Source of the DNA: JAGLTN01 sp035403325
GTDB lineage: Bacteria > Planctomycetota > Phycisphaerae > Sedimentisphaerales > Anaerobacaceae
DNA length: 30,246 bases
Assembly: GCA_964492365.1 (NCBI GenBank)
Contig: CAZBKA010000023.1
Span: forward strand, 1-30,246
Direction: 5' to 3'
Position numbers and translations under genes: made by a program. Below, piece by piece: positions 8,775-15,847 of the stretch (the first letter of the stretch is position 1; each line of letters starts with the position of its first letter). The notes beneath the pieces were generated by a model. The model searched no databases. It was not told the DNA's origin and worked only from the letters and a program-made list of their open reading frames with translations.

Positions 8775-8972
8775 ATGGTAAAAAAAATAGAGTGCAGGAT
8801 AATAAATTCAGTTTTATTTGGCGTAGATAAACGGCATGTTGCTACTGCAAAAGAAATTGAACTTGTACAGCCAGACATAGAAAAAAGGCGGTTTGCTTCT
8901 TATACTGCTTTGCTAAACAACTGTATGGTGGAACAGAAAGTTTCAGGTGGAAGTTTTAACCTTTTTGCTTAA
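8775..8972 (+). CDS. Small hypothetical protein, 65 aa
   Basis: Not recognised. The case for a gene is a very good ribosome site, GGAGG, 7 bases before the ATG, in a genome region where many genes have weak ones. The protein is soluble and mixed charge (MVKKIECRIINSVLFGVDKR), without signal peptide or metal motif apart from two scattered Cys. It is divergent from the zinc-ribbon gene and convergent with the FlgM-like gene; a hairpin follows its stop by 20 bases. No promoter could be identified with confidence. Confidence 0.5.
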   Translation: MVKKIECRIINSVLFGVDKRHVATAKEIELVQPDIEKRRFASYTALLNNCMVEQKVSGGSFNLFA

Positions 8973-8980
8973 GGTTGTTT

Positions 8981-9035
8981 CATATAAGAAAAGCGAGACA
9001 CGTAATCGGATCTGGCCGACAAATAATGTCTCGCT
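8981..9035 (-). terminator. Terminator-like hairpin at the end of the minus-strand flagellar cluster
   Basis: Arms AGCGAGACA (8992-9000) and TGTCTCGCT (9027-9035) pair perfectly over 9 bp; an inner TCGG/CCGA pair adds a second stem. Read on the minus strand the stem is followed by TTTCTTATATG, a moderate T-tract, so it suits termination of the FlgM-like gene and the operon behind it. Confidence 0.5.
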
Positions 9036-9055
9036 AAATTCTAAAGAATCCGTTT

Positions 9056-9087
9056 AGACAATTTTCAGACCATCCGTGGTCTTGTCT
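9056..9087. repeat. Second hairpin beside the terminator
   Basis: AGACCA (9067-9072) and TGGTCT (9077-9082) form a perfect 6-bp stem with a 4-base loop, flanked by AGACA and TGTCT that can extend it across a 6-base bulge. It sits 9 bases past the stop of the FlgM-like gene. There is no T-tract directly next to it on either strand. Confidence 0.4.
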
Positions 9088-9095
9088 TTGCGATT

Positions 9096-9368
9096 TTAGA
9101 TACCGAAATCAATTATATTTTGTGCAGCTTTGCGTATATTATCAATATTATCAAGCTCTCCGGATAGCAGGAGCTTTTTTGCATTTTGTACAGCATCAAG
9201 ACCTTTTTGTGAATCTGCCTGAATGGCTTTTTCGATTAAGGATGCGGAGTTTTGCTGCAGTTCAGCATTTTTATCTGTTTCATTCGAGGCAACAGCGTTT
9301 TTTGCCTGATTTGCGGGTTGCTGTGTCAATAGGTTCTGTATTTTATTGTTATCAACTGAATTTATCAT
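9096..9368 (-). CDS. flgM: FlgM-like anti-sigma28 factor candidate
   Basis: A 90-aa soluble protein. The first 45 residues are polar and low-complexity (Asn/Gln/Ala), as expected of the disordered N-terminal half of FlgM. The last 35, with AKKLLLSGELDNIDNIRKAA and a final NIIDFG, match the FlgM C-terminal two-helix sigma28-binding pattern (typically ...I..G.Y.VD.EKIA..ml.f). FlgM holds FliA inactive until the hook is complete and is then exported. Support from context: it is the last gene of the cluster that also encodes FliA, and a sigma28-like promoter lies just upstream. The similarity is short, so a different small helical protein is possible. Confidence 0.5.
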   Translation of the reverse strand: MINSVDNNKIQNLLTQQPANQAKNAVASNETDKNAELQQNSASLIEKAIQADSQKGLDAVQNAKKLLLSGELDNIDNIRKAAQNIIDFGI

Positions 9369-9403
9369 ATTCTCACACTCATATTTCTAATTCTACACAC
9401 CTA

Positions 9404-9430
9404 TTTTCGCAGGTTTTTCTATAAACTTAA
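9404..9430 (-). promoter_or_regulatory. Sigma28 (FliA)-like promoter before the FlgM-like gene
   Basis: Read on the minus strand: TTAAGTTT (9430-9423), exactly 11 bases, then TGCGAAAA (9411-9404). Against the flagellar sigma28 consensus TAAAGTTT-N11-GCCGATAA this is 7/8 and 5/8 with exact spacing. The predicted start near 9397 gives a leader of about 30 bases to the ATG at 9368. Confidence 0.45.
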
Positions 9431-9457
9431 ATACCTTTTTGTTTTTTCTACAAATTT

Positions 9458-10093
9458 TTATTTATTTTTTTCGATCATTGTACTTGCAACTTCATAGGTT
9501 ACGAAATCTATGAATTTAACAGGACTTATGGTAATCAATTTTGCATCAATAGTATTTGTTTTTGTATTGTTTTGTGCCTGTAGATATTTTTCTATTCGAG
9601 CTTCAGTGGTTTTATCGGAAGAGTCAAATATTTGTTCCATAGCCCAGATAAGTTTACCATCTCTGAGGTCAGTAAGTTTAAGAATAAGTGCAACAGTGGT
9701 GTGTGGGTATGGGGTGTATTGTGTTATAGTTCCAGTAAGCATTGCATTGCAATTTATTGTTTTTCTGATTTCGGAGAGCTGCTCAAGTGTATATTTGTCA
9801 TTGGCGTTTATTTTCAAATCACTCCAGATAGAGTTTTCTTTCGAAATGACGGAGATTCCGAAGAGTTGCGTCTTTTGAAGTGACCTGTGCAGAGAATTGG
9901 TTATGTCATAAGAAATAGCCGGATAATCGGAGCTATTCTCTAACTCAATAATTGCTATTCTGCCGGTTTGTGAAAGGCTTTTGCTCGGGTCAAGGTAATA
10001 GTGTATAGTATTGGGCATGGTTGAACTGCCGTTGTTACAGCCTTGCAGTAAAAACAGAAGCATTAAGAGCATTATTTTTGTAAATTTAATCAT
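9458..10093 (-). CDS. Lipoprotein, possibly FlgO/CsgG/LpoB-like
   Basis: 211 aa with a clear lipoprotein signal peptide ending in the lipobox LLQGC, so lipidated Cys19. The mature part begins a strand-helix pattern (GRIAIIELENSS, then DITNSLHRSLQKTQLFGISV, then CNAMLTGTITQY and LILKLTDLRDGKLIWAMEQI). This succession, GtI.v..l.n.s / ..l...L...g.f.vv / .ad.ll.G.i and a final ...G.i.w, is that of the CsgG/LpoB/FlgO anticodon-binding-like fold. FlgO is an outer-membrane lipoprotein of the flagellar basal disc in Vibrio; this link is by fold pattern and neighbourhood only. It is 21 bases downstream of the other lipoprotein gene in the same operon. Confidence 0.7.
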   Translation of the reverse strand: MIKFTKIMLLMLLFLLQGCNNGSSTMPNTIHYYLDPSKSLSQTGRIAIIELENSSDYPAISYDITNSLHRSLQKTQLFGISVISKENSIWSDLKINANDKYTLEQLSEIRKTINCNAMLTGTITQYTPYPHTTVALILKLTDLRDGKLIWAMEQIFDSSDKTTEARIEKYLQAQNNTKTNTIDAKLITISPVKFIDFVTYEVASTMIEKNK

Positions 10094-10114
10094 TTTCTTG
10101 TCCTGTAGTATTAT

Positions 10115-10750
10115 CTATTTATTTTCCTGCTGTGAATTGCTATCTGCAATGTTATTTGTGTCATTAGGCGTCTGGATGCTTTGTTGTAAGGGAATTTCTT
10201 TTTGAACAGTTTCTACCTGAGTTGTTGTTTCTGTTGCGGGAGTTCCAGTTTCTCCTCCGAGTATTGTTAAAACTTTAAAGAGAGCTTCCAACTGAGCTTT
10301 TTGTGCGTTTCGCATTTCATCACGGAAACCAAGAATGTCAGCTTTCCAGTTATTCAGCTCAATACGCATTTCGACAAGAAGGTCATTTGCTTCGGAAAGC
10401 TCCTTTTTTGTTTGATCAAGCTGAGTTTGTAATGAGTCACTGTTTGCTTTAATTTTTTGATTTTCTTCAGTTATATTTTTGTTTTGTTCTTTAAGCTTTA
10501 CACATTCTTCGGAAAGCATGGCATATTTCTGGGATAGCTCCACTGCAGAGCCTATGGAATCATTTACCTGTATAGTCTGGTCATATTTTGCGGTATTAGA
10601 TTCAATTTTTGCAGTTTCCTCTGCAGGGCCTGAAAATGAATTCATAACAGAGTCCATTTTGGGCATTTTGTTTGATTCATTACATCCAACAAGAATGCAA
10701 AGCCAAGTGCAAACAATAATAAATGTGATAAGCTTTTTTAAAGATAACAT
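10115..10750 (-). CDS. Coiled-coil lipoprotein, unknown function
   Basis: 211 aa. Lipoprotein signal peptide with lipobox ILVGC (Cys23). Residues about 75-160 form a long heptad-rich coiled coil (LSEECVKLKEQNKNITEENQ, then more, up to EMRIELNNW), and the last 50 residues are Thr/Gln/Asn-rich and disordered. No family was recognised. It lies between the CxCG mini-protein and the FlgO-like lipoprotein genes, all on the minus strand, so it is probably co-transcribed with fliA. A spacer or ring-anchoring role at the outer membrane is conceivable but unproven. Confidence 0.7.
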   Translation of the reverse strand: MLSLKKLITFIIVCTWLCILVGCNESNKMPKMDSVMNSFSGPAEETAKIESNTAKYDQTIQVNDSIGSAVELSQKYAMLSEECVKLKEQNKNITEENQKIKANSDSLQTQLDQTKKELSEANDLLVEMRIELNNWKADILGFRDEMRNAQKAQLEALFKVLTILGGETGTPATETTTQVETVQKEIPLQQSIQTPNDTNNIADSNSQQENK

Positions 10751-10782
10751 TTTTTTCTCCTTTTTTAATTTTTTTGGTGTTG

Positions 10783-11019
10783 CTATTTATTTCCATGGTT
10801 ACACCTTAAATATAATTTTTCACCACAGCGGCATGTGATTTCTATAATGGAAAAGCTTTCATGTTTTTCCACAACAATTGCTTTAGCACCGGCAGGCAGC
10901 TTAGATCGAGAGCCTGATGTCTCAGTTGCAGAATTCACAGTCTGTATGCTGTTTATTTTAAGAGGTTCTTTAAAATCCAAAGAGCCTTTTTTGAATATTT
11001 TTGTACTAGTCTTATTCAT
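10783..11019 (-). CDS. Small CxCG-motif protein in flagellar operon
   Basis: 78 aa. The N-terminal 45 residues are polar and probably disordered; the C-terminal 30 form a compact unit, EKHESFSIIEITCRCGEKLY followed by LRCNHGNK. The CxCG...C..H set could hold one metal ion. I have no named family for it, though the pattern '...VVE....I.E.TC.CGEK.YLRC' looks designed and not random. It sits 29 bases after the 66-aa gene and 32 bases before the coiled-coil lipoprotein gene. Possible regulator or export-related adaptor. Confidence 0.6.
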   Translation of the reverse strand: MNKTSTKIFKKGSLDFKEPLKINSIQTVNSATETSGSRSKLPAGAKAIVVEKHESFSIIEITCRCGEKLYLRCNHGNK

Positions 11020-11048
11020 TGCTGTCCTGAATTAATAAAGTTTCTGGT

Positions 11049-11249
11049 TTAAGCCTTAAAGTCTAACAGATGTTTATCATTATCGGTCACTTTATTTTGC
11101 TGATTGTTTTCGGTGGTGTCATTTTTTTCTTTCTCTTTGTTTGCTGATTTACCTTGTTTTTGTTTTTTTCTTTCTTTATTTTCCTCTGGGATAACAATCC
11201 TTTGTAAAGATTCTACCTGGTTAAAAATATTAATGTCATCAATCGCCAT
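11049..11249 (-). CDS. Small charged hypothetical protein, 66 aa
   Basis: Very rich in Lys, Glu, Asn and Gln (e.g. EENKERKKQKQGKSANKEKE), so probably disordered. Only 3 bases separate its ATG from the fliA stop, and GGAG lies 9 bases upstream inside the end of fliA, which argues for a real, coupled gene. No family recognised. Low-complexity composition means chance ORF cannot be fully excluded. Confidence 0.5.
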   Translation of the reverse strand: MAIDDINIFNQVESLQRIVIPEENKERKKQKQGKSANKEKEKNDTTENNQQNKVTDNDKHLLDFKA

Positions 11250-11252
11250 GTT

Positions 11253-12056
11253 TTATTTCTCCAATTTGGAAGATAAATAAAATAACGCACTTGAATGCAG
11301 CTGACTGACACGTGGCTCAGTGATTTCCAATACTTCAGCGATCTGTTTCATTGTCAACTGCTGTTGATAATATAAAATAATAACCTTTCTTTGTTTGTCC
11401 GGCAGTTGTTGTATAGCATTTGTAAGATTATTTAATAATTCTGTTTTTTCAAGTTGACTTGAAGGGGAATTATCTCCGGGAGCAGTAAGGATATTTTTTA
11501 ACGAAATATTCGAGTCTTCAGAATCATTTGAGTTGTCAATAGATACAAAGTTTTTTATTCTTGCATTATCGAATATCTGGTATAGTTTTTGGTTTGATAT
11601 CCCCAGTTTTTGTGCAAGCATATCGTCAGTTGGCTGCAGCCCCGTTTGATTTGTGATCTGTTTGCCCACTTCAATAGCATTTTTTATTTGTTTTTCCGCG
11701 TTTGCAGGAACAAATGACCAGCTTCTCATTTCATCGAGTATAGCACCTTTTATTCTTATATATGCGTAAGTTTTGAAATCGGTATTGAATTTTGGATTGT
11801 AATCTCCGGCTGCTTTGACAAGTCCTACCATTCCGGCGGATACCATATCTTCAAAAGATAACGGCGGTCTTAAATACGTTGTTACCTTTCTTGCAATATG
11901 GGAGACCATTGGCAGCAATTCGGTGATGCGTGTGTTATTTTGAGAAGGTTTTGGTGTTTGGCTGTAAGTGTGCAGCGCAATTGATTTGAGATATTCTGGG
12001 GTTTTGTGGCTGACAAGAGTATCAGCATCTGCGAAGTTCTTGATGTTAGTTGTCAC
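11253..12056 (-). CDS. fliA: Flagellar sigma factor FliA (sigma28/WhiG family), GTG start
   Basis: Directs RNA polymerase to late flagellar promoters. Region 2 is clear: LLPMVSHIARKVTTYLRPPL, then FEDMVSAGMVGLVKAAGDYN, then FKTYAYIRIKGAILDEMRSW (region 2.4). Region 3 covers about 125-170 and region 4 has LPDKQRKVIILYYQQQLTMK, then a helix-turn-helix ITEPRVSQLHSSAL. The start chosen is GTG at 12056 (267 aa): AGAGGG lies 9 bases upstream, and it overlaps the preceding gene by only 11 bases. The longer frame from the ATG at 12092 has no ribosome site and would overlap by 47 bases. Absence of region 1 is typical of the family. Likely opposed by the FlgM-like protein nearby. Confidence 0.93.
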   Translation of the reverse strand: MTTNIKNFADADTLVSHKTPEYLKSIALHTYSQTPKPSQNNTRITELLPMVSHIARKVTTYLRPPLSFEDMVSAGMVGLVKAAGDYNPKFNTDFKTYAYIRIKGAILDEMRSWSFVPANAEKQIKNAIEVGKQITNQTGLQPTDDMLAQKLGISNQKLYQIFDNARIKNFVSIDNSNDSEDSNISLKNILTAPGDNSPSSQLEKTELLNNLTNAIQQLPDKQRKVIILYYQQQLTMKQIAEVLEITEPRVSQLHSSALFYLSSKLEK

Positions 12057-12285
12057 GGTTAATTTCCCTCTGTTTCTCAACTTCTTTATCAATCATTGCG
12101 TTAAGTAAAACAAAATTAACAGCTTTAACGAATAAGGTTGTTACGAAGTATGCAATGGCTGTTGCGAGCAGAGCCTTTTTGCAACAATAAAAAGAAGATG
12201 CACCATAACACTGCCCTATTATTGCAACGATGAAAAATGCTAATACGCTTATTTTAACAGCTGTAGGTCTGGTCTGTAACAGCAT
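12046..12285 (-). CDS. Small two-helix membrane protein between flhA and fliA
   Basis: 79 aa with two membrane helices (about 10-32 and 38-61), a Cys pair between them and a charged tail (DKEVEKQREINRDN). AAGGA lies 11 bases before the ATG, and it overlaps the fliA start by 11 bases, which indicates coupled translation. Not recognised as FliO, FliQ or another export-gate protein: FliQ is of similar size with two helices, but the sequence shows no convincing match. In many bacteria flhF and flhG occupy this place; neither is here. Confidence 0.65.
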   Translation of the reverse strand: MLLQTRPTAVKISVLAFFIVAIIGQCYGASSFYCCKKALLATAIAYFVTTLFVKAVNFVLLNAMIDKEVEKQREINRDN

Positions 12286-12323
12286 AACTAAAATATTCCT
12301 TCAATAATAACTTTCATAGTAAA

Positions 12324-14444
12324 TTAAATTCCTGCCAATTGAGGTGTATTGTGTGCTGTCAGCCCGGCTTGCCTAATGTTAATTGTTTCAAGCGGTTCAA
12401 TTTCTGCTGATAGTATGATTTCATCATATGCGATTACAGCCAGTGGTGGGACTGTTCTTGCCAGCATGGAGGCTAATGCAGACCTTAGTCTTGAATCGCA
12501 TAATAAAACGACTTTTTCAACTCCATTTTCCATGATTTTTTTCCATGCCATTGCGATGTTTCTTCCTATTTGCATGGCAGTATCAGCTGGTAGTGAAAGG
12601 TTCATCACTCCATTTGGCTGTTGCTGCAGTGAGCTGGTCATCTGGTGCTCAAGTGCTGGTTCAAGAGTTATGGCCTTTAGCTTACCATTTTGATCTTTGT
12701 ACTGTTCTGTTATTGTTCGACTTAAAGATTTTCTTACCATTTCGGTCAGAGTTTCAGCATTTTTAGTCTTCGAAGCATTTTCACCAAGAGCCTCAAGTAT
12801 CGCAGTAAGTTCTTTGACAGGTATTGAATCGGCGAGCAGGTTTTTCAAAACTCTCTGGAGCAGTCCAATTGAGACTAGTTCACCAATAACTTCGCCAACA
12901 AGTGAAGGTTGCGTTTTTCTTAATCTATCGACAAGCATCTGTACATCTTCACGTGTGAGAAGTTCGTGAGCATGTTTTCTGAGTGTTTCTGAAAGATGAG
13001 TTATGAAGACAGATTCGGGGTCTATTATGGTATAGCCGTTTAGCTCAGCTTTTTCTTTGTTCGCCTTTGTTACCCATAGAGCAGGCAGACCATATACAGG
13101 TTCGGTAGTTTTTATGCCATCGACAGGTGTGCGGATTGAGCCTGAATCCATTGCAAGGAACATGTCAGTTTCTAATTTTCCTTTTGCAACAGTATGGTCG
13201 CTGATGCGTATTTGGTAAGCAGTAGGTTCAAGTGTTATATCATCTTTCAACCTGACGAGCGGAATAATGATTCCGAGCTGCTGAGCAAAGCGTCTTCTCA
13301 GAGCCCCAATGCGGTCGAATATTGAGCTACCTTTTCTTGGGTCAACCATGCCAATTAGACGAACACCTACACTTACAGATACTTTGTCGATATCGAGAAG
13401 CTCTTCGACAGGTTGTTCTGTTTTTTGTGGGTTCGTATCGTTTTTCTTTTTTTCATTAACTGGTTTGTCAGAAGCCTTGATATTTATTCCTATTGTTGCA
13501 CAGGCTGCGCTTAATATCAGAAATGGCAGCGCTGGCAATCCCGGCACCAATGACATGACACCGATAATTACGGAGGCTACGATTAACGGCTGACCTTTCA
13601 TGAAAAGCTGTATAGAAAGGTCCTGACCAAGACTTTGCTTTGAACTTATTTTTGTTACGAGGAAACCTGAACTGAGTGAGATAATGATAGAAGGTATCTG
13701 GCTTACCAGACCATCACCGATTGAAAGGATTGAATAAGTTTTCAAGGCATTGCTGATATCCATGCCATTTTTATATCCCATCATAATACCGCCGATGAGG
13801 TTTATGATGGTAATTATCATACCGGCTTTTGCATCACCGCTAACGAATTTCATAGCACCATCCATAGCACCATAGAATTCACTTTCTTTTACTATTTTTG
13901 TACGTCTTTCATTTGCCTGAGTCTCTGTTATTGCACCAGCATTGAGATCGGCGTCGATTGCCATTTGCTTTCCAGGCATAGCGTCGAGGGTGAATCTTGC
14001 AGATACTTCACCAATTCTAGAAGCACCTTTTGTGATGACTATAAACTGTATTACGACGAGTATCAAGAAGATGATGATACCGACAATGACAGAGCCACCG
14101 GCGACGAATTCACCAAAGGTCTGAATGATTTTCCCAGCACTTCCCTGCAGCAGGATCAACCTTGTTGATGCAACGTTTAGAGAGAGCCTAAATATAGTTG
14201 TGAACAATAGAAGCGAAGGGAATGTTGACAACTCCATGGCCTCTTTAGAGGCAAGGGTAATAATCAGAATAGCTATTGAAGATGATATACTGCAAGCTAA
14301 CAGCAAGTCAAGAATCCATGTCGGCAAGGGAATCAGCAGTGTTGCGAGTACCATTACTACAGCAATGGCAAGAATGAGATTGCTGTGCTTTATTATTGAG
14401 CTGCTAAGCTTAAGATGGTTAACTATATTATCAGATGCGGGCAT
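12324..14444 (-). CDS. flhA: Flagellar type III export gate protein FlhA
   Basis: 706 aa, the usual length. The export gate ring in the inner membrane that hands substrates to the channel. The FHIPEP signature is present (FRLSLNVASTRLILLQG, about 85-101), followed by the cytoplasmic loop RFTLDAMPGKQMAIDADLNA (150-169) with conserved Asp and Lys. Membrane helices occupy about 22-330; a linker rich in Lys/Asn/Pro follows, then the large cytoplasmic domain (about 370-706) that binds chaperone-substrate complexes. It is 26 bases after fliN and 38 bases before the small membrane protein gene. flhB, fliP, fliQ and fliR are not in the window. Confidence 0.98.
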   Translation of the reverse strand: MPASDNIVNHLKLSSSIIKHSNLILAIAVVMVLATLLIPLPTWILDLLLACSISSSIAILIITLASKEAMELSTFPSLLLFTTIFRLSLNVASTRLILLQGSAGKIIQTFGEFVAGGSVIVGIIIFLILVVIQFIVITKGASRIGEVSARFTLDAMPGKQMAIDADLNAGAITETQANERRTKIVKESEFYGAMDGAMKFVSGDAKAGMIITIINLIGGIMMGYKNGMDISNALKTYSILSIGDGLVSQIPSIIISLSSGFLVTKISSKQSLGQDLSIQLFMKGQPLIVASVIIGVMSLVPGLPALPFLILSAACATIGINIKASDKPVNEKKKNDTNPQKTEQPVEELLDIDKVSVSVGVRLIGMVDPRKGSSIFDRIGALRRRFAQQLGIIIPLVRLKDDITLEPTAYQIRISDHTVAKGKLETDMFLAMDSGSIRTPVDGIKTTEPVYGLPALWVTKANKEKAELNGYTIIDPESVFITHLSETLRKHAHELLTREDVQMLVDRLRKTQPSLVGEVIGELVSIGLLQRVLKNLLADSIPVKELTAILEALGENASKTKNAETLTEMVRKSLSRTITEQYKDQNGKLKAITLEPALEHQMTSSLQQQPNGVMNLSLPADTAMQIGRNIAMAWKKIMENGVEKVVLLCDSRLRSALASMLARTVPPLAVIAYDEIILSAEIEPLETINIRQAGLTAHNTPQLAGI

Positions 14445-14470
14445 TGATATTCCTTGTCAATCTGTTGTTA

Positions 14471-14860
14471 TTAATCCTGCTGTTGGGGTGCCTTACTTAT
14501 TACATTAAGTAACTCAGTTATTTTTATAGCAAAAGAATCTTCGACTACGACGATGCTGCCAGTGGCAAACCTGGATTCATTGATATAAAGATCAACTGGT
14601 TCCTCAATGTTTTTTTGTAGTTTTATTACCGAACCAGGAGTAAGTTTTAGAAGTTGTTTTACAGGTATTTGAGTTTTACCCATTGAGACAGTAATTTCAG
14701 CTTCCATATCGAGTAAAATATCTATACTGTTACCAGGGCCTTTTGCAAAACGCTCACTGGCTTTTTCGAATTCTGCAGGCTGAGCAGAAGTTTTTGATTG
14801 TTCTTGAGTTTTGGCATCGGAGGGTTGTATTTCATCAACTGTTTCTGTTGTTTCTGCCAT
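14471..14860 (-). CDS. fliN: Flagellar motor switch protein FliN
   Basis: 129 aa. C-ring component that, with FliM and FliG, sets rotation direction and helps dock the export ATPase complex. After an acidic, Gln/Thr-rich N-terminal 40 residues, the SpoA domain runs from about 46 to 120 (ILLDMEAEITVSMGKTQIPV, then LLKLTPGSVIKL, EEPVDLYINES, and VVVEDSFAIKITELL). Length and domain are standard. It follows fliM by 21 bases. SpoA proteins with longer N-termini are sometimes called FliY, but no CheC-like part is present here. Confidence 0.95.
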   Translation of the reverse strand: MAETTETVDEIQPSDAKTQEQSKTSAQPAEFEKASERFAKGPGNSIDILLDMEAEITVSMGKTQIPVKQLLKLTPGSVIKLQKNIEEPVDLYINESRFATGSIVVVEDSFAIKITELLNVISKAPQQQD

Positions 14861-14881
14861 TTTGTAACTTCCTTTTATACC

Positions 14882-15847
14882 TTAGTTAATACCATTAATT
14901 AATGTTTTTGTGATTGTCACACCATATGAATCTTCGCATTGGACCAGTTGTGCATGGAAAACATTTTTTCCATTAATAGACAAATTGACTGGTTGGCCAA
15001 CTTTTTTGTCAAGTAATATTACATCGTCAGTTTGAAGATTCATTACGTCTTCTACAGTGAGTTTGATTTTTGCGAAGTTTGTTACTATATCGACTTGCTG
15101 ATCATTTAAGTGTTCAGCAATGAGTTGTTTGTAGTCTTGTTTGACATTTCGACCATCAGTAAGTATCTGTTTGTGAGCAATCGTGTCAAGATAGGATGAG
15201 AAAAATATGAAACCTGCCTGAGAACCGTTTTCATTTCCATCGCTAAGCTCAAAAATTATTTTACACATTTCTATGCAATTATCAAGCTGGATTGGTACGG
15301 ACCGACTTAGAGTTTCTGAAACAGGCTGACAGTTTAAATTTGAATGTGAATTTGAGAAAGCTTTGATGAATGATGTTGAAATTTCGGTTAAAAGAGATAA
15401 TTCAAGATCGGAAAACTGGTCAGACTCAGAAGGTTCTGTTTCGCCGAGAAGCTGGGTTGTCCACGATTGAGCTGATTGATGAGGTATTGACAAAAACCCA
15501 GATACTTTATTTGAGGCACTATCCTGGATAGCCAAGTTGTATGGCATTTTTTCATCCTGAGATGTTGTTATTAAGTTTTCAGAAAAAATCTCAGTAATAG
15601 AAATTATTTTAGCATTGAACAGATGATTACACATGTTTGAAAATTCTTTTGCCAGAAAAGCGCTTAATTTTTCAAAATAATCATAGAGCAGGGCTATTTG
15701 TTCCTTATTAAAATAGTGCGGCTTATGAAAATCGTACTCGCTGACATGGTCGTCTGTTGGGCAAGTTGATACATTAGATCCGGCATGTTGCAGGAATAAT
15801 GTCTGAAGCTCTTCTCTGGAAAGTTTATTTTCGGAAGCAGGACTCAT
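14882..15847 (-). CDS. fliM: Flagellar motor switch protein FliM
   Basis: 321 aa. Couples CheY to motor reversal in the C-ring. The N-terminal peptide LSREELQTLF stands where FliM normally has LSQ.EIDALL, the CheY-P binding segment; it is recognisable but altered. The FliM/CheC-like middle begins YDFHKPHYFNKEQIALLYDY and the C-terminal SpoA domain runs from about 245 (QQVDIVTNFAKIKLTVEDVM ... VGQPVNLSINGK). The middle domain is quite divergent (for example GETEPSESDQFSDLELSLL). The start overlaps the fliL stop in an ATGA. No chemotaxis genes are in the window. Confidence 0.92.
   Translation of the reverse strand: MSPASENKLSREELQTLFLQHAGSNVSTCPTDDHVSEYDFHKPHYFNKEQIALLYDYFEKLSAFLAKEFSNMCNHLFNAKIISITEIFSENLITTSQDEKMPYNLAIQDSASNKVSGFLSIPHQSAQSWTTQLLGETEPSESDQFSDLELSLLTEISTSFIKAFSNSHSNLNCQPVSETLSRSVPIQLDNCIEMCKIIFELSDGNENGSQAGFIFFSSYLDTIAHKQILTDGRNVKQDYKQLIAEHLNDQQVDIVTNFAKIKLTVEDVMNLQTDDVILLDKKVGQPVNLSINGKNVFHAQLVQCEDSYGVTITKTLINGIN

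Noticed and set aside
8600..8878. 92-aa open frame on the minus strand across the divergent intergenic region
   Set aside because: It overlaps the better-supported plus-strand ORF, has no ribosome site or domain, and covers likely promoter sequence.
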